Shown piece after piece: positions 1 through 6,111 of a stretch of 12,964 nt of DNA. The notes beneath the pieces were generated by a model. It searched no databases and was not told the DNA's origin. It saw nothing but the letters and a program-made list of their open reading frames with translations. Location of the stretch: NCBI GenBank assembly GCA_937967795.1, contig CALBSK010000091.1, positions 1 to 12,964 of the forward strand, given 5' to 3'. The translations under genes were made by a program, and so were the position numbers. Within the stretch, counting starts at the first letter, position 1. Every line of letters starts with the position of its first letter. This DNA is from an uncultured Alphaproteobacteria bacterium. GTDB lineage: Bacteria; Pseudomonadota; Alphaproteobacteria; UBA9655.

Positions 1-212
1 TAAATGGTTTTTTCCTTCAAAAATTCAACCTTCCAAAACTTGGCAGAAGTCGGGAAAAAGCAAAAACAAAAACTTAGCCCATATATTTTTTAATTTTACC
101 TGAAAGAAGAACGAAGCCAAAGAAGTTTCGTCAGATGGCCAATATTCCAAAAGCGCAATTAGAGAACAGAACCTACAGCCGAATGAATTTTATCTTTGAG
201 AATTCACTTTTT

Positions 213-503
213 TCATTCGTTTTTAGAATTTTTTGGACACGCATTTACACAATATAAAAGATAACCCTTTACCCATTCAAAATGTTCTTTTGATTTATTG
301 TTTCCTTTGTCAGCGGCGCAAACTTTTAGGGCTTGCTTGCATGCATCAATACATTCCCCACAAGATTCAGGATGTGTAGGATCTAAATTTTTTGAGGCAG
401 GTCGGCATTTATCATGTAGTGCTTGGCAGGTTACTGGATCAGCGGATGTGTATTTAATCGTTATGATGGAAAGGACTGATAAAGCAAAAAGTATGACTCT
501 CAT
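213..503 (-). CDS. small exported cysteine-rich protein, function unknown
   Basis: This 96-residue protein has a typical signal peptide: Arg2, a hydrophobic stretch at about residues 3-16, and a likely cut after T-S-A (Ala21). The mature part of about 75 residues holds eight cysteines (26, 33, 48, 51, 55, 62, 85, 89), spaced C-x6-C-x14-C-x2-C-x3-C-x6-C-x22-C-x3-C. The start is well supported by GGGGGAGA at 511-518, seven bases before the ATG. The even cysteine count fits disulfides in the periplasm. The C-x2-C-x3-C core on a predicted helix also recalls four-helix copper-storage or DUF326-type proteins, but the match is loose. It lies 62 bp downstream of tgt on the same strand, so it may be co-transcribed or have its own promoter. 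I do not recognise the family; that it is a real, exported gene is fairly sure. Confidence 0.75.
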   Translation of the reverse strand: MRVILFALSVLSIITIKYTSADPVTCQALHDKCRPASKNLDPTHPESCGECIDACKQALKVCAADKGNNKSKEHFEWVKGYLLYCVNACPKNSKNE

Positions 504-565
504 TAGGTTTTCTCCCCCTAAATTTCATTTTTTGTTATTATGGCAACTTATAGATTAACAAACCC

Positions 566-1771
566 TTAAGCAATCCACTTCTTTTTTTCTTCTTTAAGTT
601 GGTCTGAGGCAATGGCCTTGCGAATAGACGCAAGAAGACGATTCATAAAATGGACGTTGTGAAGGGTGAGAGCTTGTAAAGCCAAAAGTTCTCTAGCCTT
701 CAGAAGATGATGAAGGTAACTGCGAGAAAAAGTTTGACACGTTTGACACTGGCAGGTTTCATCAATGGGGCGAGGATCCATTCGGAAACGGGAATTACGG
801 AGGTTCATATGTTCTCGCTCCTGGCCATCTTCTCCGAGAGAATTCCATACAGTAGAGGGAATCAAAGCCCCTCCGTGGCGGGCAAGACGTGTGGGATGGA
901 CACAGTCAAAGGTATCAATTCCGTGTTGAACACCGTAGAAAATATCTCTAATTCCTCCGATGCCCAACAGATGGACAGGACGGGATGGATCCAAAGGTTC
1001 CATGGCCATTTCAACGACTTCCTCCATTTGTGTTTTATTCGCTCCCAATGATCCTCCAACCGCATGCCCAAAGAAAGGAAGGTTATTGACAAAGTCTGCA
1101 CTCCTTTTTCGCAAATCAGCATAGATTCCACCTTGGGTAATGCCGTAAAGGGCTTGCACACCAGAGGGGCCTTTTTGAAACTCCTTCAAGCTTCGTTCTG
1201 CCCACCTATGGCTCATATGCATAGATTGTTCAGTGTAGGATTTATCGACATGAAAGGGTGTGCACTCATCCAAAACAACAATAAGGTCAGCCCCCAGGTT
1301 ACGTTGTATTTGGATCGATTTTTCAGGAGAGAGGATATGCTTCTTCCCATCAATATAGGATTTGAAAATGGCACCTTCTTCTTTGATCTTTAAAAGGCTT
1401 TTGGGGCGAGAGGACCCACGCCGTCCTTTGATCTCTTCAGCAACGGAACCATGACCTAGGCTAAAAATTTGAAATCCCCCAGAATCCGTTAACATCGGTC
1501 CATCCCACCCCATGAATTGATGAAGCCCTCCCATTTGAGCCACAATCTCTGCCCCCGGCTGCAACATTAAATGATATGTATTGGCAAGAATAATTTGGGT
1601 ATTTTCTTGCCGCATATTTTGGGGAGTAGCCCCTTTAATGGCTGCTTTTGTCGCACAAAAAATAAAAGCAGGCGTTTCCACAGTTCCATGAGGCGTTGAA
1701 AGTTTACCAAGGCGTGCTTTTGAATGAGATGAACGAAAAGTAATGTCAAAATTAAAGTTGGGAATGTTCAT
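566..1771 (-). CDS. tgt: tRNA-guanine(34) transglycosylase (Tgt)
   Basis: This 401-residue enzyme exchanges G34 of GUN-anticodon tRNAs for a queuosine base. The TIM-barrel landmarks are all visible. TDSGGFQ carries the general-base Asp96. FDCVHPTR carries the nucleophile Asp289, followed by the wobble-base loop TRLARHG. The zinc site is Cys340, Cys342, Cys345 and His371, with the same spacing as the E. coli enzyme. Two things depart from preQ1-type enzymes such as Zymomonas Tgt. There are about 18 extra residues after the TDSGG strand (within residues 106-130). The pocket reads GGSLGAN (239-245), placing Gly243 where Zymomonas has Val233 and Asn245 where it has Glu235; Cys170 is kept. These features suggest queuine use. 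The ATG overlaps the stop of the upstream transporter gene (TAATG), implying translational coupling. The family assignment is certain; substrate preference is inference. Confidence 0.97.
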   Translation of the reverse strand: MNIPNFNFDITFRSSHSKARLGKLSTPHGTVETPAFIFCATKAAIKGATPQNMRQENTQIILANTYHLMLQPGAEIVAQMGGLHQFMGWDGPMLTDSGGFQIFSLGHGSVAEEIKGRRGSSRPKSLLKIKEEGAIFKSYIDGKKHILSPEKSIQIQRNLGADLIVVLDECTPFHVDKSYTEQSMHMSHRWAERSLKEFQKGPSGVQALYGITQGGIYADLRKRSADFVNNLPFFGHAVGGSLGANKTQMEEVVEMAMEPLDPSRPVHLLGIGGIRDIFYGVQHGIDTFDCVHPTRLARHGGALIPSTVWNSLGEDGQEREHMNLRNSRFRMDPRPIDETCQCQTCQTFSRSYLHHLLKARELLALQALTLHNVHFMNRLLASIRKAIASDQLKEEKKKWIA

Positions 1772-2511
1772 TATCTAACCATGATGCGTGCTAAATATAT
1801 AAAAGGAACACCTACCAAGGCTACAAAAACCCGTAAGAGGTACGCTCCTAATACATATGTAAAGAAGACGGTTTCCCAAGGCAAGGGGTGGGGGGCAAAA
1901 ACCATCCACGCCAGTACGCTAAAAATTAAATTATCTAAGAAAGCCCCAAAAAGAGTGGCCAGAAAAGATCTAAGCCATAGAAATTTTCTGGCTGTTAGAC
2001 GAGAGAGAGTTGCGAAAATCCAAATATCATTGAACTGTCCCACCGTATAAGCAATCAAGCTTGCGGTAATGAGGGCAGGGGTGGGGAGAAAAAGGAGGCA
2101 CATCGCGTGATGAGCTTCATAAAAACCCTTTGCGGGTTTAAAGCCAATTGTAAATAGCATAAAGAAAGAGACTAAAATCATGCCCATGAAACTCAACCAC
2201 ACGGATTTACGGGCTTGTGCTTTTCCATAATATTCAGTCAAAATACTACTAACGATAAAAATTGAAGAAAACATGATGGTTCCCAGAGCAACCGGCTCAT
2301 GAAAAAAATGATAAGTTGTTGCTTTTTGCACTTGAAGATTGGCCACAACCACTGCAAGAGCACTGTAAACCATAAGCCCTACACTTCCAAAAAGGCGCAT
2401 CATAAAAAGAATAATAAGGCCACAGCTTGCCAGTAAAGCGAGGGTTAAGACTTCTGAGGGGTGCTGCCCAAGCCAAGTCACAAACATATAAGGAGAAAGA
2501 GAAAAATGCAT
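1771..2511 (-). CDS. yhhQ: queuosine precursor transporter, VUT/YhhQ family
   Basis: This multi-pass inner-membrane protein of about 246 residues belongs to the COG1738 (YhhQ) family, which imports 7-deazaguanine queuosine precursors. Family landmarks are visible: VVANLQVQKATTY after the second hydrophobic segment, SSILTEYYGKAQARK on the cytoplasmic side, and GQFNDIWIFA followed by WLRSFLATLFGAFLDN. Six or seven hydrophobic segments can be counted. The start is uncertain. TTG at 2550 has poor spacing, GTG at 2523 has GGAAG four bases upstream, and ATG at 2511 sits one base after the stop of a 19-codon upstream ORF (2513-2572), which would allow coupling. I chose the ATG because all conserved parts lie downstream. 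Its stop overlaps the tgt start, so the pair forms an operon linking uptake of the base to its insertion into tRNA. The substrate (preQ0, preQ1 or queuine) cannot be read from this protein alone. Confidence 0.9.
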   Translation of the reverse strand: MHFSLSPYMFVTWLGQHPSEVLTLALLASCGLIILFMMRLFGSVGLMVYSALAVVVANLQVQKATTYHFFHEPVALGTIMFSSIFIVSSILTEYYGKAQARKSVWLSFMGMILVSFFMLFTIGFKPAKGFYEAHHAMCLLFLPTPALITASLIAYTVGQFNDIWIFATLSRLTARKFLWLRSFLATLFGAFLDNLIFSVLAWMVFAPHPLPWETVFFTYVLGAYLLRVFVALVGVPFIYLARIMVR

Positions 2512-2653
2512 TTTAGTAATCACTAAACTTCCACTCGTTAAGAGCCCCAAAGCCCTTCATTTCAGCATACATAGCATTGAGTGTTTGATGTTAGAGGTTA
2601 AATCATGAGGAGATTTACCTCAACTTGCGGGAGAAGTACAAATAATTTTTTCC

Positions 2654-2683
2654 TTGTCCTAAAGCTGTAAGAGGGAGTATATA
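2654..2683 (+). promoter_or_regulatory. putative sigma70 promoter of rpsB-tsf-pyrH
   Basis: TTGTCC at 2654-2659 and TATATA at 2678-2683 are separated by 18 bases, with an overlapping TATAAA at 2680-2685. A start near 2690 would give a leader of about 125 nt before rpsB. This is a match by eye; the alternative -10 would lengthen the spacer to 20. Confidence 0.45.
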
Positions 2684-2689
2684 AAATCT

Positions 2690-2813
2690 GAGAGTGGTGT
2701 TTTCATTCATGATGAAAATAAGCCACAAAATTCACACGCAGAGCGCGATCCCTCCGGTGGTTCATAAGCCTCCCTCCCTCTGCGGCGGTTCAACTGGAGA
2801 AAGGAAATTTATT
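2690..2813 (+). promoter_or_regulatory. structured 5' leader of rpsB with SD
   Basis: The stretch before rpsB has no gene but contains two possible RNA stems. One is TTTTCAT / ATGAAAA (2700-2706 with 2712-2718, five-base loop). The other is CGCAGAG / CTCTGCG (2737-2743 with 2778-2784). Similar segments CCTCCGGTGGTTCA (2751-2764) and CTGCGGCGGTTCA (2780-2792) also occur. The Shine-Dalgarno AAGGA (2801-2805) follows. Leaders of rpsB are known autoregulatory targets of S2 in other bacteria; whether this one is, I infer only from the structure and position. Confidence 0.4.
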
Positions 2814-3635
2814 ATGATGCCAACCTTTACGATGCGACAGCTTTTGGAAGCCGGTGTTCATTTTGGACACCAAACGCGCCGTTGGAATCCTCAAATGGGT
2901 CCCTATTTATATGGGGCACGTGGAGGAATTCATATCATCGACTTGCAACAAACCGTTCCCATGCTGCATCATGCGCTGCAATCCATTCGAGATATTGTTG
3001 CTGGGGGAGGGCGTGTCCTTTTCGTAGGAACAAAACGCCAAGCTTCTCAAAAAATTAAAGAAGCTGCCACCCTTTGCGGCCAATTTTATGTAGATCATCG
3101 TTGGCTTGGGGGAATGTTAACAAACTGGAAGACAATTTCTCAATCGATTAAGCGACTCCGTGAACTTCAAGACCAATTGGATCAAGGAGCCCATGGTTTT
3201 ACAAAGAAGGAACTTTTAACTCTCGAGAGAGAACGAAACAAACTCGAACTTTCTTTAGGGGGAATTAAGGACATGGGGGGCGTCCCTAACGTTCTTTTCG
3301 TTATCGATACAAATAAAGAAGCGATCGCCATTAAAGAAGCTAATAAACTTAATATTCCGGTTGTTGCCATCGTAGATAGTAACTCTACCCCTGAAGGAGT
3401 TGATTACCTTATTCCTGGAAATGATGATGCACAACGGGCCATTGAGCTTTATTGCACTCTTGTATCTGCTGCAATTTTGGATGGATTACAAGCTGAAATG
3501 CAATCTACAGGTGTTGATTTAGGTGCAGCTGAAAAAGTAACCGTTACGGTAGAAGAAGAACCCTTTGTGGAAACGGAAATTGTAACACTAACAGTGGAAG
3601 AAGCTTCTCCGGAAGTTGTCCAAGAAAACGCTTAA
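2814..3635 (+). CDS. rpsB: 30S ribosomal protein S2
   Basis: This is small-subunit protein S2, 273 residues from the chosen start. Family signatures include MRQLLEAGVHFGHQTRRWNPQM near the N terminus, GARGGIHIIDLQQT, FVGTKRQA, the DHRWLGGMLTNW motif, and LFVIDTNKEAIAIKEANKLNIPVVAIVDSN. The start at 2814 is fixed by AAGGA at 2801-2805 and by the protein beginning M-M-P-T-F; the frame is open upstream to 2694, but that extension is low-complexity and unlike S2. The C terminus runs about 30 residues past the E. coli protein as an acidic, Val/Glu-rich tail, a kind of extension common in alphaproteobacterial S2. It is the first gene of rpsB-tsf-pyrH, with 24 bp to tsf. Confidence 0.98.
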   Translation: MMPTFTMRQLLEAGVHFGHQTRRWNPQMGPYLYGARGGIHIIDLQQTVPMLHHALQSIRDIVAGGGRVLFVGTKRQASQKIKEAATLCGQFYVDHRWLGGMLTNWKTISQSIKRLRELQDQLDQGAHGFTKKELLTLERERNKLELSLGGIKDMGGVPNVLFVIDTNKEAIAIKEANKLNIPVVAIVDSNSTPEGVDYLIPGNDDAQRAIELYCTLVSAAILDGLQAEMQSTGVDLGAAEKVTVTVEEEPFVETEIVTLTVEEASPEVVQENA

Positions 3636-3659
3636 AGTAAATTAAAAAAGGAGAAGACC

Positions 3660-4586
3660 ATGGCGGATATTTCCCCCGCACTTGTGAAAGAATTGCGTGA
3701 AAAAACAGGCGCAGGAATGATGGATTGTAAAAAAGCCCTCGCAGAAACAAAGGGTGACTTAGAAGGTGCGATTGATTGGCTTAGAAAAAAAGGGCTTGCA
3801 GCTGCAGCCAAAAAATCAGGACGCGTCGCAGCCGAAGGGCTTGTGGCTGTTTTTTGTGAAGGATCTCGGGGGGCACTTGTTGAAGTGAATGCTGAAACAG
3901 ACTTTGTGGGTCGGAATGAAAACTTTCAGGCTTTTGCCAGCAAAGCAGCCGAGATTGCCGTATTCGCAAAAGGCGACTTAGAAGCTTTGAAGAAGGCGGC
4001 CTATCCTGGATCCGGTAAAACAGTTGAAGATGAGCTCACTCATCTTGTGGCAACGATTGGAGAAAATATGAGTTTACGGCGTGCAGCCTATCTTGAGGTT
4101 TCTCAAGGTACGGTGGTTCCCTACATTCATAATGCTGCAGCGCCGGGATTAGGGAGACTTGGTGTCCTTGTGGCGCTTGAGTCTTCAGCGCCTCGAGAAA
4201 AATTGGAAGCTTTGGGTAAGAAAATTGCAATGCATGTTGCTGCAGCTCATCCAACAGCACTTACTATTGAAACCATAGATCCGGCTGCTGTTAATCGAGA
4301 AAGGGCCATTTTCCGGGAACAAGCCCTTGCCTCGGGCAAACCAGCGGAATTTGTCGATAAGATGGTTGAAGGACGATTACGCAAATTTTATGAAGAAGTT
4401 GTGCTTGAAGAACAGGTTTTTGTCATGGATGGTAAAACTCGCGTTAAGGATGTTATTGCTTCAACGGGGAAAGAGATCTCTCAGCCTATTAGGCTCATGG
4501 GTTTTGTGCGATTTTCTTTGGGTGAAGGAATTGAAAAAACTGAAACAGATTTTGCTGCGGAAGTTGCTGCTCAATTGAAAAAGTAA
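3660..4586 (+). CDS. tsf: translation elongation factor Ts
   Basis: EF-Ts (308 residues) is the guanine-nucleotide exchange factor that recycles EF-Tu. The N-terminal UBA-like domain (about 1-55) has the signature VKELREKTGAGMMDCKKAL. The TDFV motif that contacts EF-Tu is at residues 80-83 in VNAETDFVGRNENF. The core and dimerisation region follow, including the segment IAMHVAAAHPTAL. The length is somewhat above the E. coli protein (283) but complete, and it ends normally. AAGGAG, about five bases upstream of the ATG, gives a strong ribosome site. It lies between rpsB and pyrH in the usual order; its stop codon touches the AAAGGAG that probably serves pyrH. Confidence 0.98.
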   Translation: MADISPALVKELREKTGAGMMDCKKALAETKGDLEGAIDWLRKKGLAAAAKKSGRVAAEGLVAVFCEGSRGALVEVNAETDFVGRNENFQAFASKAAEIAVFAKGDLEALKKAAYPGSGKTVEDELTHLVATIGENMSLRRAAYLEVSQGTVVPYIHNAAAPGLGRLGVLVALESSAPREKLEALGKKIAMHVAAAHPTALTIETIDPAAVNRERAIFREQALASGKPAEFVDKMVEGRLRKFYEEVVLEEQVFVMDGKTRVKDVIASTGKEISQPIRLMGFVRFSLGEGIEKTETDFAAEVAAQLKK

Positions 4587-4605
4587 AAGGAGCGCAGCAG
4601 ATCCA

Positions 4606-5328
4606 ATGAAAACACCATCAAAACCTCTTTATAAGCGTGTTTTGTTAAAGTTGTCAGGGGAAGCTCTCATGGGAGATCAGCTATATGGGCTTGACCTCCC
4701 GACGATTGAGCGTATCTGCAGTGAAATTAAAGAAACCCATGGTATGGGAATTGAACAAGCCATTGTTGTTGGAGGAGGAAACATTTTCCGAGGCCTCAAT
4801 GGAGAATCCCAAGGAATTGAGCGTACAACCTCAGATCATATGGGTATGTTAGCAACTATCATGAATGCGCTCGCTTTGCAAAATAAGCTCGAGCAAATGG
4901 GGGTTGAAACACGCGTTATGTCTGCCATTCCGATGCAATCTATTTGTGAGCCTTATATTCGCAGGCGGGCTGCTCACCACATGGAAAAAGGACGCATCAT
5001 TATTTGTGCCGCAGGGACGGGTAATCCTTATTTTACAACCGATTCCGCAGCCGCTTTAAGGGCTTCCGAACTCAATTGCCAGGTTTTGATGAAAGGTACC
5101 AAAGTTGATGGTGTCTATAATGCCGATCCCTTCAAAAGCAAGGATACGCATTTTTATCCTCATCTCTCTTATCAACAAGTATTAACGGAAAACCTGAGAG
5201 TTATGGATGCTTCAGCCATTTCCTTAGCACGCGAGAGTCATATTCCTATTATTGTGTTTTCTATTCTCAATCCCCATGGCATTAAAGAAGCCCTTCAAGG
5301 GAAGGGTAGATTTACCCTTATTCAATGA
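4606..5328 (+). CDS. pyrH: UMP kinase
   Basis: This is bacterial hexameric UMP kinase (240 residues), which makes UDP from UMP in pyrimidine biosynthesis. Amino-acid-kinase-fold motifs are intact: KRVLLKLSGEAL (ATP phosphate binding), VVGGGNIFRG, DHMGMLAT, GTGNPYFTTDSAAALRA (UMP site) and MKGTKVDGVYNADP (ATP site). The nearest purine-rich ribosome site, AAAGGAG at 4586-4592, is 13 bases from the ATG, which is long, so coupling to tsf termination may matter. It is the last gene of the cluster. The usual next gene frr (ribosome recycling factor), and the uppS/cdsA genes common after it in alphaproteobacteria, are missing here, and a convergent SDR gene follows instead. Confidence 0.98.
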   Translation: MKTPSKPLYKRVLLKLSGEALMGDQLYGLDLPTIERICSEIKETHGMGIEQAIVVGGGNIFRGLNGESQGIERTTSDHMGMLATIMNALALQNKLEQMGVETRVMSAIPMQSICEPYIRRRAAHHMEKGRIIICAAGTGNPYFTTDSAAALRASELNCQVLMKGTKVDGVYNADPFKSKDTHFYPHLSYQQVLTENLRVMDASAISLARESHIPIIVFSILNPHGIKEALQGKGRFTLIQ

Positions 5329-5366
5329 TATGCCTAAAATTTACATATCTTACAATGTATAAATTT
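5302..5366. terminator. possible terminator structures between convergent pyrH and SDR genes
   Basis: Two inverted repeats lie at the convergent junction. AAGGGTA-GATT-TACCCTT (5302-5319) is a perfect 7-bp hairpin inside the last codons of pyrH. AAATTTACA (5337-5345) faces TGTATAAATTT (5356-5366) with a two-base bulge, and this second dyad reaches the last bases of the SDR gene. Neither is followed by a clean T run, so they may be weak or protein-assisted stops for either strand. Confidence 0.3.
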
Positions 5367-6111
5367 ATGAGGTGCAAAACTCTTTAAAAAACATTGGATC
5401 TTGGGCTGAAAGAATTGCGCCATGCCAAGAACAGGCGGTCTCAGAGAGACACACGAAAGCTTCCGTAATTTCCTCAGCAGGAGGAAGAGTTAACGGATCT
5501 CCTCCTGGCATCCATTCTGCGCACATATCAGTTCGAATAGCGCCGGGATCAATAAGGTTGACTTTAAGCGCAAGCTGTTTGACTTCTTCTGCATAGGCCT
5601 GCGCCATGTTTTCAAGAGCGGCTTTACTCACGCCATAAACGCCCCAGTAAGCCGTGGGCTCTTTGGCAACGCCACTGGTTACAAAAACAATTCGTCCGGC
5701 TTCACTCTTCATCAGGAGAGGTTCAAAAGCTCTTAAGAGATGCCAATTGGCATGAAGATTGGCTGTCATAATGTGATGCCAGTGGCTGGATTTAATATGG
5801 GTCATAGGTGTTAATCCCCCCAAGATGGCGGCGTTCCCAATTAGAATATCTAAACGCCCAAAGCGTTCAGCAATCGACTTTGCAAAATCATCAATACGCG
5901 GTAAATCTGTCAAATCAAAAGGAACCAATACAGCAGGAGGACCATACTTTTGGACTTCATTATCCACCGATTCCAGATCAGCTAATGAGCGAGCCACAAG
6001 GATTAATTGTGCGCCTTCTTGCGCAAATCGTTTAGCAACGGCGGCTCCTATACCTCTGGAAGCTCCCGTTATGAGAGCAATTCTATTTTTGAGTCTTTGG
6101 TCTGTTCTCAT
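5365..6111 (-). CDS. SDR-family oxidoreductase (YciK-like)
   Basis: This is a classical short-chain dehydrogenase/reductase of 248 residues. The Rossmann motif TGASRGIG is at 15-22. Arg41 after the second strand (LVARS) suggests NADPH, and Asp66 lies in FDLTD. NAA is at 93-95. The catalytic set is Asn118, Ser146, Tyr159 and Lys163 (YGVSK), and PG is at 189-190. The region RLDILIGNAAILGGLTPM resembles E. coli YciK more than FabG, but the substrate cannot be told from sequence. The start overlaps the stop of the upstream M48 protease by four bases (ATGA), so the two are translated as a coupled pair. Its 3' end faces pyrH across about 36 bp. The family is certain; the reaction is unknown. Confidence 0.93.
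   Translation of the reverse strand: MRTDQRLKNRIALITGASRGIGAAVAKRFAQEGAQLILVARSLADLESVDNEVQKYGPPAVLVPFDLTDLPRIDDFAKSIAERFGRLDILIGNAAILGGLTPMTHIKSSHWHHIMTANLHANWHLLRAFEPLLMKSEAGRIVFVTSGVAKEPTAYWGVYGVSKAALENMAQAYAEEVKQLALKVNLIDPGAIRTDMCAEWMPGGDPLTLPPAEEITEAFVCLSETACSWHGAILSAQDPMFFKEFCTS

Noticed and set aside
1..212. Partial gene entering from the left edge
   Set aside because: All minus-strand frames and the plus frame examined are stopped within the stretch, and no recognisable protein segment is seen.
181..218. GAATGAA / TTCATTC inverted repeat at the end of the cysteine-rich gene as terminator
   Set aside because: The arms are only 7 AT-rich bases with a 24-base loop and no T run in the direction of transcription.
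135..257. 40-codon plus-strand ORF beginning MANIPKAQ
   Set aside because: It has no SD, overlaps the 3' end of the cysteine-rich gene in antisense, and I recognise no family; chance ORF more likely.
707..1393. Plus-strand open frames of 109-114 codons opposite tgt
   Set aside because: They lie antisense to conserved tgt codons, have no SD and read as shadow frames.
2551..2690. preQ1 riboswitch before the transporter-tgt operon
   Set aside because: I looked for the preQ1-I pattern on the minus strand and saw no matching stem, A-rich tail or pseudoknot. A covariance-model search would settle it.
2694..2813. 40-residue N-terminal extension of S2 in the same open frame
   Set aside because: The extension is unlike any S2 sequence, and a good SD at 2801-2805 precedes ATG 2814, where the normal S2 N terminus begins.
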